NCBI RefSeq assembly: GCF_018555685.1
Contig: NZ_JAFLWW010000015.1
Location: 49,101 to 113,100, forward strand
DNA from: Aminobacter anthyllidis
GTDB lineage: Bacteria; Pseudomonadota; Alphaproteobacteria; Rhizobiales; Rhizobiaceae
Direction of reading: 5' to 3'
Length of the DNA: 64,000 bases
Shown here one piece after another: positions 1 through 7,129 of this stretch. Within the stretch, counting starts at the first letter, position 1, and each line of letters starts with the position of its first letter. The notes beneath the pieces were generated by a model, which was not told where the DNA came from, searched no databases, and worked only from the letters and a program-made list of their open reading frames with translations. Made by a program: the position numbers and the translations under genes.

Positions 1-353
1 GCAAAGCCCCTGCGTTGCCCGCGCTGCTCGGCCAGGGCCAGGTTTTCCTCGATGGTCATGGCCGCCGCGGTGCCAATCATCGGGTCCTGGAACACGCGCG
101 AGATCATCCCCGCCCGGCGATGTGCCGCAAGGCGGGTGATGTCCTGGCCGTCCAGGGAGATCGAGCCGCCATCCGGCTCGATCGCACCCGCGATGGTGTT
201 GAGCAGCGTCGACTTGCCGGCGCCGTTCGAGCCGATGATCACGACGAAGTCGCCGCGATTGAGCGCAAGGTCCACCCCGTTCAACGCCGGCCGCGCCCCG
301 GCAAGGCCGGCGTTGAAGGTTTTGCGCAAGTCCGCGCAGACGAGCAGGGGCAT
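1..353 (-). CDS. ABC transporter ATP-binding protein, 3' end beyond the window
   Basis: This is the ATPase subunit of an ABC transporter; it should bind ATP on the cytoplasmic side and drive uptake of the ligand caught by the binding protein encoded just upstream. About 117 N-terminal residues are visible. The Walker A motif GSNGAGKST lies at residues 41-49 and the Q-loop (SRVFQDP) at about 85-91. The signature and Walker B motifs lie past the left edge. The ATG at 353 is 11 bases after the stop of the binding-protein gene, so the two are surely co-transcribed. Families with a PF04392-type binding protein usually also have a permease gene; none lies between these two genes, so it must be further left or elsewhere. 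The substrate cannot be read from the sequence. Confidence 0.9.
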   Translation of the reverse strand, partial: MPLLVCADLRKTFNAGLAGARPALNGVDLALNRGDFVVIIGSNGAGKSTLLNTIAGAIEPDGGSISLDGQDITRLAAHRRAGMISRVFQDPMIGTAAAMTIEENLALAEQRGQRRGF

Positions 354-364
354 GCCCAAAGCTG

Positions 365-1336
365 TCACTTGAGCAGCCATGGGCTGTCCTTGAGAGCTTC
401 CGGAACCGTCAGGCCGACGGCTGCGAGGCCCTTGGGGCTGACATAGGCGTCGAAGTCTTCGCCCTTGGGAACATAGGGCGCGATGTCGGCCGGCTTCTCG
501 CCCTTGAGGATCCGGTCGGCGATATCGGCCGCATGCTCGCCATTCTTGCGATAGGAGATGGCGTGGAATCCGGCGAGTTGGTCCTTGAGGTCGGGGGCGT
601 AGACCGAGTTGAACAGCGGCAGCTTGATCCGCTGCGCCACCTGGGCGACGACCGGCACCGAGGTCTGCACCACGTTGGACTGGATGAGGAAGATGGCGTC
701 GACCTGTCCGGCGAAGGTCTGGACACGCTGGGGCAGGTCGTTGGGATTGTCGACCGGCACGCCGACGACCTCGATTCCGGCCTTGGCGGCGGCCTTGTGG
801 ATCAGTTCCATGTTGGAGGTGTCGTTGTCTTCGCCCGGATTGAACAGGGTTCCGACCTTCTTGACCTCGGGCAACACCTTCTTGAGGTAGTCGAAGGAAG
901 CGTCGAAATCTGGCAGCATCGACGCGCCGGTGCTCCAGGCCGAACCGTGCTGCCAATCCGGCACGATGCCCGCCACGACCGGGTCGACGACCGCGCCGAA
1001 CACGACCGGGATCGACTTGTCGGTAATGCCGCGCACCGCCGCCTGGTTGAGGCCGGTGGTGATGGCGAGGATCAGCGCCGGATGCTTGGCTTCCACCTGC
1101 TGCAGGATCTGGGGGACGAGGCTGCGGTCGAAATTGGCGTGCTGGAAGCCGTAGGTGACGTCCTTGCCTTCGACGTAACCCAGTTCGCTCATCCGGGCCT
1201 TGAAGCCTTCGGCGACCTGGTTGAGCGCCGGGTGTTCACCGAAGCTGGCGATTTCGACCAGTTTCGGGTCAGCCAGGGCCACGCCATTCGCGGCGGTGAG
1301 CAAGGCTGCAGCGAGCAGCCACTTCATCAATTTCAC
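365..1336 (-). CDS. ABC transporter substrate-binding protein (PF04392 family)
   Basis: A periplasmic ligand-binding protein of 323 residues. The N-terminus is a clear signal peptide (basic MKLMK, then an Ala/Leu-rich core, probable cleavage after ALA near residue 22). The body matches the ABC_sub_bind (TrpX-like) family, whose members bind amino acids and other small ligands: an early EIASFGEHPAL strand, two periplasmic-binding-protein lobes, and the late AYVSPKGLAAVGLTVPE stretch. A GTG start at 1336 is chosen because AGGAG sits six bases upstream; ATG at 1327 is the alternative. The gene follows the M19-like gene by 21 bases and precedes the ATPase gene by 11, forming one minus-strand operon. 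A peptidase relative in the operon hints at a peptide or amino-acid derivative as ligand, which is inference. Confidence 0.9.
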   Translation of the reverse strand: MKLMKWLLAAALLTAANGVALADPKLVEIASFGEHPALNQVAEGFKARMSELGYVEGKDVTYGFQHANFDRSLVPQILQQVEAKHPALILAITTGLNQAAVRGITDKSIPVVFGAVVDPVVAGIVPDWQHGSAWSTGASMLPDFDASFDYLKKVLPEVKKVGTLFNPGEDNDTSNMELIHKAAAKAGIEVVGVPVDNPNDLPQRVQTFAGQVDAIFLIQSNVVQTSVPVVAQVAQRIKLPLFNSVYAPDLKDQLAGFHAISYRKNGEHAADIADRILKGEKPADIAPYVPKGEDFDAYVSPKGLAAVGLTVPEALKDSPWLLK

Positions 1337-1357
1337 GACACGCTCCTAAGGTTGGGA

Positions 1358-2356
1358 TTACACGATGGAGGGACGCCAGTTCTGTTCGGCGACCCGCAGG
1401 AAATTCTCGCCCAGCACGCCAAGTATCGCCGTCTCCGAATAGCCATGGCGTTCCAGCGCTTCGACCAGTTCGGGCAGGACTTCGGGTTTGACGTCGGCCC
1501 AGGGCGGCCGCGGATAGCCGCGCAACGCCATCATCGGACCGGAGTCGTAGAGCTTGGTCATGAAGGGCTGGTAGAAAACGGTGTCGAGGCCGAGGCCGAC
1601 ATGTTCGGGCCCGACGAGCTGGGCGACGTAGTCGATATGGCGCATCAGCGCCGGAACGTCGGAACGGTTGTCATCGGTCAGGAAGGCGCCGATGGAGTTG
1701 ATGCCGACCACGCCGCCGCGCCGGGCGAGTGCCTTGATCTGGACGTCGTCGATGTTGCGCTCGTGGTTCTTCAGCGCGCGCACGCTGGAATGCGAAAACA
1801 CCACCGGCTTTTCCGACAGCTCGATGATGTCGAGCGACGTGTTGATGCCGGCATGGCTCGCGTCGAGCATCATGCCGACCCGGTTGGCCTCCGCCACGAA
1901 GGCACGCCCAAGCATGGAAAGCCCGGCATCCGAGGGCTCGTGGCAGCCGTCGCCAAGCGGGTTGCGGGTGTTGTAGGCCACGATCATCCAGCGGATTCCG
2001 AGCCGGTACCAGCTGTCGATCATCGCGGGCTCGTGAGCCGCCGGGCCGGCACCTTGCAGATGCAGGCCGATCGCCATCTTGCCCGACTGCTTGGCCGCGC
2101 GGATGTCGGCCACGGTTTCGATGAGCTGGTAATCGTGGGCGCGTTGCTCGAACCAACGCCTTTGTTGCGACAGGTGCCGGAACGTCGGCTCCGGCCGGTC
2201 CCAGTCGGCGCCGATGGTGAGCGAGAGAAAGGAGAATCCCGCGTCGCGATAGCGGACCAGCATATCGGGTCCTTCATCGAGACATTCGGGAGTCCAGCCC
2301 ACTGCACTTTCCCAGACGACAGCCTTGGCGATGAGGTTGTTGGCTGAAACAGTCAC
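1358..2356 (-). CDS. Membrane dipeptidase (M19)-like amidohydrolase with altered metal site
   Basis: A protein of about 332 residues with the overall pattern of the M19 (renal dipeptidase, PF01244) family, which hydrolyses dipeptides with a di-zinc centre. The second half of the centre is present: DASH (His168) and FSHSS (His189). The N-terminal His-x-Asp pair expected near residue 16 reads WESAVGW, and the bridging Glu expected in the IEG motif reads GLHLQGAG (Gln101). So several canonical ligands look replaced and activity may differ. A GTG at 2356 is taken as start; the open frame continues upstream into the divergent LysR gene, which makes earlier starts unlikely. First gene of the operon with the ABC binding protein and ATPase. 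It may process or sense the imported ligand. Confidence 0.75.
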   Translation of the reverse strand: MTVSANNLIAKAVVWESAVGWTPECLDEGPDMLVRYRDAGFSFLSLTIGADWDRPEPTFRHLSQQRRWFEQRAHDYQLIETVADIRAAKQSGKMAIGLHLQGAGPAAHEPAMIDSWYRLGIRWMIVAYNTRNPLGDGCHEPSDAGLSMLGRAFVAEANRVGMMLDASHAGINTSLDIIELSEKPVVFSHSSVRALKNHERNIDDVQIKALARRGGVVGINSIGAFLTDDNRSDVPALMRHIDYVAQLVGPEHVGLGLDTVFYQPFMTKLYDSGPMMALRGYPRPPWADVKPEVLPELVEALERHGYSETAILGVLGENFLRVAEQNWRPSIV

Positions 2357-2438
2357 GTCGTCTGCACCCGCTGAGCAATGAAGTTCAAGCGGTGAGCTAA
2401 TCGGCAATCTCGTCGTTGCGCTATTGGCGGGAATGGGT

Positions 2439-2466
2439 TTGATTGTTTCATACTTGAACCAATCAA
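2439..2466. promoter_or_regulatory. Inverted repeat, candidate LysR operator
   Basis: Perfect 7-base arms TTGATTG (2439-2445) and CAATCAA (2460-2466) with a 14-base spacer lie in the 119-base gap between the divergent dipeptidase-like operon and the LysR gene, ending nine bases before the LysR ATG. LysR proteins usually autoregulate from such a shared region. Binding is inferred. Confidence 0.4.
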
Positions 2467-2475
2467 GGCCCCGCC

Positions 2476-3408
2476 ATGCCGACAACGCCCGATCCATTCG
2501 ACCTGATGATCTTTGCGCGCGTTGCGGAAACGGGAAGCTTCAGCGCCGCGGCTGAACGGCTTGGCCTGCCGAAGTCGACAGTGTCCCGGCGTATCACCGT
2601 CCTCGAAGCCCAGTTGGGGGAGCGTCTGCTCCAGCGCAGCACGCGGCGCAATTTCCTGACCGAGATGGGCCAGCGCATTCTCATCCCCGCCGAACAGATC
2701 ATTCACGAGGTGGATGCCGTCATGGCGGTCGCCGAACACCGGCAGGTGACCCCTTCGGGACGGCTGCGTGTCTCCGTCCCCGGCGACCTCGCCGCAATCT
2801 CGCTCGCGCCCATGCTGGCTGAATTCAGCAAGGCATACAGCGAAATCCAGCTCGAACTGGATCTGTCGCCTCGTTATGTCGACGTCATCGCCGACGGTTT
2901 CGATCTCGCCATACGGATCGGCGGGGAAGCGCAGGACCTGCGGTTGACCACCCGGCATCTGGTCGACCTCGGTATCGGTCTCTATGCCTCGCCGCAGTAC
3001 AGTGACCGCGCCGGCCAGCCCGATACGCCCGAGGCCCTCGCACAGCATGACATCTTGGTGTTGCTCGCCGACGGCGTTCCGGTCAACTGGGTTCTGAACA
3101 AGGACGCCCAGTTGGTTCCCGCCGACATGTCGGGGCGACGGGTCTGCGCGAACTCTTACGAGCTGCTGTTCCGCCTGGCGCGTTCGGGCGCCGGCATAAC
3201 GGCGATGCCCGATCTTTTCGCGCGGCCTTATCTGGCAAGCGGCGAACTCGTCCGCATCCTGCCGGCATGGAGTCTTGCCCCGGCCATGGTGCGCGCCGTC
3301 TTTCCGAGCAGGCAATTGATGCCGCGCAAGACGCGGGTCTTCCTCGATGCGCTTTTGGGCCATCTCAAGCCGCGTCCGCTGAGAGCGCCACAGCCAGTGC
3401 CGGCCTAG
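2476..3408 (+). CDS. LysR family transcriptional regulator
   Basis: A 310-residue LysR-type regulator. The winged helix-turn-helix covers about residues 5-64 (core SFSAAAERLGLPKSTVSRRI), followed by the linker helix and a two-lobed effector-binding domain (about 92-300). The effector domain resembles the CrgA/AaeR-like group (LRVSVPGDLA, then DLAIRIGGEAQDLRL). It is divergent from the dipeptidase/ABC operon, with a shared 119-base regulatory region that contains an inverted repeat, so it probably controls that operon and itself. The effector is unknown, but the transported ligand or its breakdown product is the natural candidate. Convergent with wrbA downstream. Confidence 0.93.
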   Translation: MPTTPDPFDLMIFARVAETGSFSAAAERLGLPKSTVSRRITVLEAQLGERLLQRSTRRNFLTEMGQRILIPAEQIIHEVDAVMAVAEHRQVTPSGRLRVSVPGDLAAISLAPMLAEFSKAYSEIQLELDLSPRYVDVIADGFDLAIRIGGEAQDLRLTTRHLVDLGIGLYASPQYSDRAGQPDTPEALAQHDILVLLADGVPVNWVLNKDAQLVPADMSGRRVCANSYELLFRLARSGAGITAMPDLFARPYLASGELVRILPAWSLAPAMVRAVFPSRQLMPRKTRVFLDALLGHLKPRPLRAPQPVPA

Positions 3409-3489
3409 TCGGAGATCGCCGGCACTGTCGGCAGCGTTGCAAGAAGCCCGCTGATCGCTACCATGCCCTGGTAGAGGAGTTGGCCAAAC

Positions 3490-4134
3490 TTATGCGGCAA
3501 GTTCCTGTGGTTGGCGAGACAGCTCCTGCCGCCGCTCGGCCAGCGGCCCGGCGATCTCGGCGACATAGCGGCCCTGGTGGCGCGCGCCGGCGAGTTCGTT
3601 GGCGCTGGGAGCCCGGGAGCTGCCGTCGGCGTTGATGGCGAGCGTCGTTGCGCCATAAGGCGAACCGCCTGTGATCTCGTCCATGCGTGTCTGGCCCCGG
3701 AACGTGTAGGGCAGGCCGACAGTTACCATGCCGAGATGCATCAGTATCGCGTGCATCGACAGGATCGTGTGCTCCTGGCCGCCATGCTGGCTCTCGCTCG
3801 AGGTGAACACGCTCGCCACCTTGCCGACCAGTGCATTCTGGGTCCAAAGCCCGCCAAGCTGGTCGATGAAGTTCTTCATCTGCGATGCCATGTTGCCGAA
3901 GCGTGTCGGCGTGCCGAAGACGATGGCGTCGTAGTCGGCGAGTTCCCTGGGCGTTGCGACCGGCGTCTCGTCGCGCCGGATACCCGCCTTGAGCATCGTC
4001 GCTTCGTCCATCAGTTCGGGAACGCGGCGGAGCGTGACGGTGGCGCCGGCCTCGCGCGCACCTTCGGCAATGGCCTCGGCCATGGCGCCGATGTGGCCGT
4101 AAGCGGAGTAGTAGAGAACCAGGATCTTGGACAT
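3490..4134 (-). CDS. wrbA: NAD(P)H:quinone oxidoreductase, WrbA type
   Basis: A cytoplasmic FMN-dependent enzyme that reduces quinones by two electrons, avoiding semiquinone radicals. The 214 residues begin with the flavodoxin-like FMN phosphate loop ([21 protein letters not shown], residues 5-25) and contain the WrbA signatures [17 protein letters not shown] and [11 protein letters not shown]. The body matches the usual length of about 200; the extra C-terminal tail is unremarkable. The ATG at 4134 has AAGGAG a few bases upstream. It lies 86 bases downstream of the EamA gene on the same strand, with a GC hairpin between them, so it may be read partly by read-through from the MarR-controlled promoter. 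This last point is inference. Confidence 0.95.
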   Translation of the reverse strand: MSKILVLYYSAYGHIGAMAEAIAEGAREAGATVTLRRVPELMDEATMLKAGIRRDETPVATPRELADYDAIVFGTPTRFGNMASQMKNFIDQLGGLWTQNALVGKVASVFTSSESQHGGQEHTILSMHAILMHLGMVTVGLPYTFRGQTRMDEITGGSPYGATTLAINADGSSRAPSANELAGARHQGRYVAEIAGPLAERRQELSRQPQELAA

Positions 4135-4194
4135 GGGAATCTCCTTCTGCCGGCCGCGGCCGGAAGTGAAACAGGTTTAGGGTTGTCTGGAGGA

Positions 4195-4214
4195 GCGCCG
4201 CCCGCAGGCGGCGC
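4195..4214 (-). terminator. GC hairpin between eamA and wrbA
   Basis: Perfect 8-base arms (GCGCCGCC and GGCGGCGC) with a 4-base loop sit just after the EamA stop codon. There is no following T run on either strand, so it may be an attenuator or a stabilising 3' hairpin and not a full terminator. Confidence 0.35.
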
Positions 4215-4220
4215 GCTTGT

Positions 4221-5102
4221 TCAGGCGGTGGCGAGCTTGGCTGGAGCCAGCTTGGCCTGCTGGGCACGCTGGCTAAGCCAGACGCTGCCGAGTACCACGA
4301 CCATGCCGAAGATCTGCGTCACGCTGAGCGATTGACCCAGCACCGACCAGCCGAGGATCACGGCGGTCATCGGGCTGAGGAAGCCGAGCGGCGACACCAC
4401 GGACGGCTCCAGCCGGGCGATGCCACGGAACCACAGGATGTAGGTCAGCGCGGCACCGATCAGGCCGAGCCAGGCGAGGCCGAGCAGGTTCGCCGTCGTC
4501 AGCGCGGGCAGGGAGGGTTCCTGCAAAAGCGCCACCGGCAGGAGCAGCAGGCCGCCTGCGGTCAGCTGCCAGGCGGTGAAGGTCAGCGGCGTGACCGGCG
4601 GCTGCCAGCGGCGGCTGAGCACCGTGCCTGCCGCCATCGAGACGGCGCCGGCGAGACCTGCGGCGATGCCGATCGGATCGAGCGCGGCATTCGGCGTCAG
4701 GATCAGCAGCGCCACGCCGGCCATGCCAGCGATGGCGGCTATGATCGAAAGCGGGCGGATTGGCGCGCCGAGCAGGCCACGGGCGAGCAGGATGACGATC
4801 AGCGGCTGGATCGCGCCGACAGTTGCCGCCACGCCGCCCGGCAGGCGATAGGCGGCGACGAACAGCAGCCACCAGAAGATCGAGAAGTTGAGCGCGCCGA
4901 GCACCAGAACGCGGGCCCACCAGATGCCCTGCGGCAGCTGGCGGACGAGCAGCAGAAGCAGCAGGCCGGCGGGAAGCGCCCGCAGCATGGCGACCGTCAG
5001 CGGGTAGCCGGCGGGCAGGAACTGGGTCGTCACGATATAGGTGCTGCCCCAGATCGCGGGGGCGATTGCCGTCAGAAGCAGGTCGGTGTTGCGCGTCGTC
5101 AT
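4221..5102 (-). CDS. EamA family (DMT) transporter
   Basis: An inner-membrane metabolite exporter of the drug/metabolite transporter superfamily, 293 residues with about ten predicted transmembrane helices in two EamA repeats (about 8-140 and 150-280). Typical signatures are IAPAIWGSTYIVTTQFLP at the start of the first repeat and LTYILWFRGIARLEPSVVSPL with a nearby Pro-rich turn in the second. It is divergent from a MarR regulator, and two perfect palindromes lie in the 88-base shared region, so it is very probably repressed by that MarR protein and induced by its ligand. The exported compound cannot be told from the sequence. Confidence 0.92.
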   Translation of the reverse strand: MTTRNTDLLLTAIAPAIWGSTYIVTTQFLPAGYPLTVAMLRALPAGLLLLLLVRQLPQGIWWARVLVLGALNFSIFWWLLFVAAYRLPGGVAATVGAIQPLIVILLARGLLGAPIRPLSIIAAIAGMAGVALLILTPNAALDPIGIAAGLAGAVSMAAGTVLSRRWQPPVTPLTFTAWQLTAGGLLLLPVALLQEPSLPALTTANLLGLAWLGLIGAALTYILWFRGIARLEPSVVSPLGFLSPMTAVILGWSVLGQSLSVTQIFGMVVVLGSVWLSQRAQQAKLAPAKLATA

Positions 5103-5126
5103 GGCTGCATCTCTCTTTACGTCGAG

Positions 5127-5144
5127 TATCTTGACTTCAAGATA
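5127..5144. promoter_or_regulatory. MarR operator 1
   Basis: Perfect palindrome TATCTTGA-CT-TCAAGATA with 8-base arms. It lies on the EamA side of the shared region, 24 bases upstream of the EamA start codon. The arms share the core CTTGA/TCAAG with operator 2, and the dyad centres are 26 bases apart. Confidence 0.75.
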
Positions 5145-5152
5145 ATCCGTAT

Positions 5153-5170
5153 TCTCTTGACGTCAAGAGA
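5153..5170. promoter_or_regulatory. MarR operator 2
   Basis: Perfect palindrome TCTCTTGA-CG-TCAAGAGA with 8-base arms, 20 bases before the marR start codon. Together with operator 1 it fits two repressor dimers that would shut off both divergent promoters. Confidence 0.75.
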
Positions 5171-5190
5171 AATCTTCGGAATGGTGCGGC

Positions 5191-5679
5191 ATGGATCAGG
5201 TTGACGACATTCTTGCCCAATGGAACCGCGAACGGCCCGACCTCGACGTCGCGCCGATGGGCCTGATCGGCCGCGCCAACAGGGTGTCGCAGCATCTCGG
5301 CCGCGAGATGGAAAAGACCTTCGCCGCGCATGGGCTGAACTTCGCCAGTTTCGATGTGCTGGCGACGCTGCGCCGCTCGGGGCCGCCTTATGCGCTGTCC
5401 CCCGGCGACCTCTCGGCGACGATGATGATCACCTCGGGCACCATGACCAACCGCGTCGACCAGCTCGAAAAGGCAGGCCTCGTCGAGCGCCGGCTCAACC
5501 CCGACGACCGCCGCAGCTTCATCGTCTCCCTGACCGACAAGGGGTTCGCCACCATCGACGCCGCCGTCACCGACCATGTCGCGACGCAGACGAGGATCGT
5601 CTCGATGCTGACCAAAGAAGAGCGGGCGGCGCTCGACACGCTGCTGAGCAAGTTTTTGGTGGGGTTCGAGAGCGCGTGA
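5191..5679 (+). CDS. MarR family transcriptional regulator
   Basis: A 162-residue winged-helix repressor. Helical dimer segments flank the DNA-binding wing; the recognition region is around residues 70-110 (SPGDLSATMMITSGTMTNRV) and the wing carries the hallmark NPDDRRSFIVSLTDKG. MarR proteins typically repress a divergent efflux gene and themselves, and release DNA on binding a small phenolic or other ligand or on oxidation. The neighbour arrangement (divergent EamA exporter, two palindromes) fits this exactly. There is no Cys in the protein, so thiol oxidation sensing is unlikely. Downstream lie palindromic repeats and then the convergent transsulfuration operon. Confidence 0.95.
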   Translation: MDQVDDILAQWNRERPDLDVAPMGLIGRANRVSQHLGREMEKTFAAHGLNFASFDVLATLRRSGPPYALSPGDLSATMMITSGTMTNRVDQLEKAGLVERRLNPDDRRSFIVSLTDKGFATIDAAVTDHVATQTRIVSMLTKEERAALDTLLSKFLVGFESA

Positions 5680-5730
5680 AGCGGCGCTAGGGCACCAGCC
5701 GTAGCGCTGCCCCTCGTCCCCCTGCCGGGA

Positions 5731-5758
5731 CCTTCTCCCCGTGAGGACGGGGAGAAGG
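5731..5758. repeat. REP-like palindrome (CTTCTCCCCG type)
   Basis: Perfect 12-base arms (CCTTCTCCCCGT and ACGGGGAGAAGG) around a 4-base loop, located between the convergent MarR and cystathionine gamma-lyase genes. Similar C-rich/G-rich palindromes recur at 5886, 13926, 16463 and 28729, so this is a dispersed family. Confidence 0.7.
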
Positions 5759-5816
5759 AGGCTGACCGCAACGCCTGCGCCCTTGCGGTGACGGGGCGGG
5801 TGAGCACAGCAACATT

Positions 5817-5870
5817 GCTTCTGATGTGGAGAGGGACTGAGGCGCTTCTGATGTGGAGAGGGACTGAGGC
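5817..5870. repeat. Two exact tandem copies of a 27-base unit
   Basis: The 27-base unit starting GCTTCTGATGTGGAGAGG occurs at 5817-5843 and again, identical, at 5844-5870. It is a local duplication inside the 283-base intergenic stretch. There are only two copies and no spacer, so it is not a CRISPR. Confidence 0.9.
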
Positions 5871-5885
5871 TCCACGTCGACGTCC

Positions 5886-5914
5886 CCCTCTCCCCGTTCT
5901 TTACGGGGAGAGGG
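5886..5914. repeat. REP-like palindrome (CCCTCTCCCCGT type)
   Basis: Perfect 12-base arms (CCCTCTCCCCGT and ACGGGGAGAGGG) with loop TCTTT, 48 bases beyond the stop of the gamma-lyase gene. It may also help end transcription, though there is no T run. Confidence 0.7.
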
Positions 5915-5962
5915 TAAGGGTGAGGGGCGAGCGCAAGCCTTCTAGATGAGAATGGGGAAAAA

Positions 5963-7129
5963 TCACCCCGCCAGCGCCTGCTCCAGGTCGGCGATCAAAT
6001 CGTCCCCGTCCTCGATGCCTGCCGATAGCCTGACCAGCGAATCCGAGATGCCGATCTCGGCGCGCTTTTCCGCCGGGATCGAGCCGTGCGTCATCAGCGC
6101 CGGGTGCTCGATCAGGCTCTCGACGCCGCCCAGGCTCTCTGCCAGCGTGAACAGCTGCGTGCGTTCGAGGAAGCGCTTGGTGCCTGCGAGATCGCGGTCG
6201 AGGTCGACTGATATCATGCCGCCAAAATGATACATCTGCGCCTTGGCGATGGCATGCTGCGGGTGGCTCTCCAGCCCGGGATAGATCACCCGGCGCACAT
6301 CCTTGCGCGCCTCCAGCCAGCGCGCGATCTTCGCTCCGTTCTGCGAATGGCGCTCCATGCGCAGCGCCAGTGTCTTGATGCCGCGCAGCGCGAGGAAACT
6401 GTCGAACGGCCCGGAGATCGCACCGATGGCATTCTGCAGGAATTTCAGCTGGTCGCGCAGCTCCTTGTTGTCGCCCACGACGACGCAGCCGCCGACCATG
6501 TCGGAATGGCCGTTGAGGTACTTCGTCGTCGAGTGCACGACGATGTCGATGCCGAGTTCCAGCGGCCGCTGCAGATAGGGGCTGCAGAAGGTGTTGTCGG
6601 CGACCGACAGCACGCCCTTGCGCTTGGCGAGTGCCGCCACGCCTTCGAGGTCGACGACGCGCAGCAGCGGGTTGGTCGGCGTTTCGACCCACAGCATCTT
6701 GGTTTCCGGCCGGATCGCAGCCTCGACGGCGGCGAGGTCGGTGAAGTCGACGAAGCTGACCTGCAGCCCGGCCGAGCGCTTGCGTACCCGCTCCAGCAGC
6801 CTGAACGTGCCGCCATAGATGTCGTCGGTGGCAACGATATGCGCGCCGCTGTCGAGCAGTTCGAACACCGTGGCGATCGCCGCCAGGCCCGAGGCGAAGG
6901 CGAAGCCGGCGCTGCCGCTTTCAAGGTCGGCAATGGCGCGCTCGAAGGCAAAGCGTGTCGGGTTCTGGCTGCGGGCGTATTCAAAGCCCTTGTGCACGCC
7001 GGGGCTCTGCTGGCCGTAGGTCGAGGTGGCATAGATCGGCACCATCACGGCGCCCGTCGTCGGGTCATGGCTCTGGCCGCCATGGATGGTGCGTGTCGAG
7101 AATGCCAGCCGGTTCTTCACAGTGGTCAT
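5963..7129 (-). CDS. Cystathionine gamma-lyase/synthase family PLP enzyme
   Basis: A cytoplasmic pyridoxal-phosphate enzyme of the Cys/Met metabolism family (PF01053), 388 residues, near the usual 380-400. The PLP lysine is Lys203 in HSTTKYLNGHSD; other family marks are YATSTYGQ, EYARSQNPT and the VETPTNPLL stretch. Members either cleave cystathionine to cysteine, 2-oxobutyrate and ammonia or build cystathionine from an activated homoserine. Its ATG overlaps the last four bases of the cystathionine beta-synthase gene (ATGA), so the two are translationally coupled. Coupling to a beta-synthase argues for the lyase role, making cysteine from homocysteine (reverse transsulfuration). I did not give a symbol because mccB, metC and metB are easily confused here. 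Confidence 0.92.
   Translation of the reverse strand: MTTVKNRLAFSTRTIHGGQSHDPTTGAVMVPIYATSTYGQQSPGVHKGFEYARSQNPTRFAFERAIADLESGSAGFAFASGLAAIATVFELLDSGAHIVATDDIYGGTFRLLERVRKRSAGLQVSFVDFTDLAAVEAAIRPETKMLWVETPTNPLLRVVDLEGVAALAKRKGVLSVADNTFCSPYLQRPLELGIDIVVHSTTKYLNGHSDMVGGCVVVGDNKELRDQLKFLQNAIGAISGPFDSFLALRGIKTLALRMERHSQNGAKIARWLEARKDVRRVIYPGLESHPQHAIAKAQMYHFGGMISVDLDRDLAGTKRFLERTQLFTLAESLGGVESLIEHPALMTHGSIPAEKRAEIGISDSLVRLSAGIEDGDDLIADLEQALAG

Noticed and set aside
5817..5870. Possible CRISPR or larger satellite array
   Set aside because: Only two abutting copies with no spacers, so neither a CRISPR nor a long satellite.
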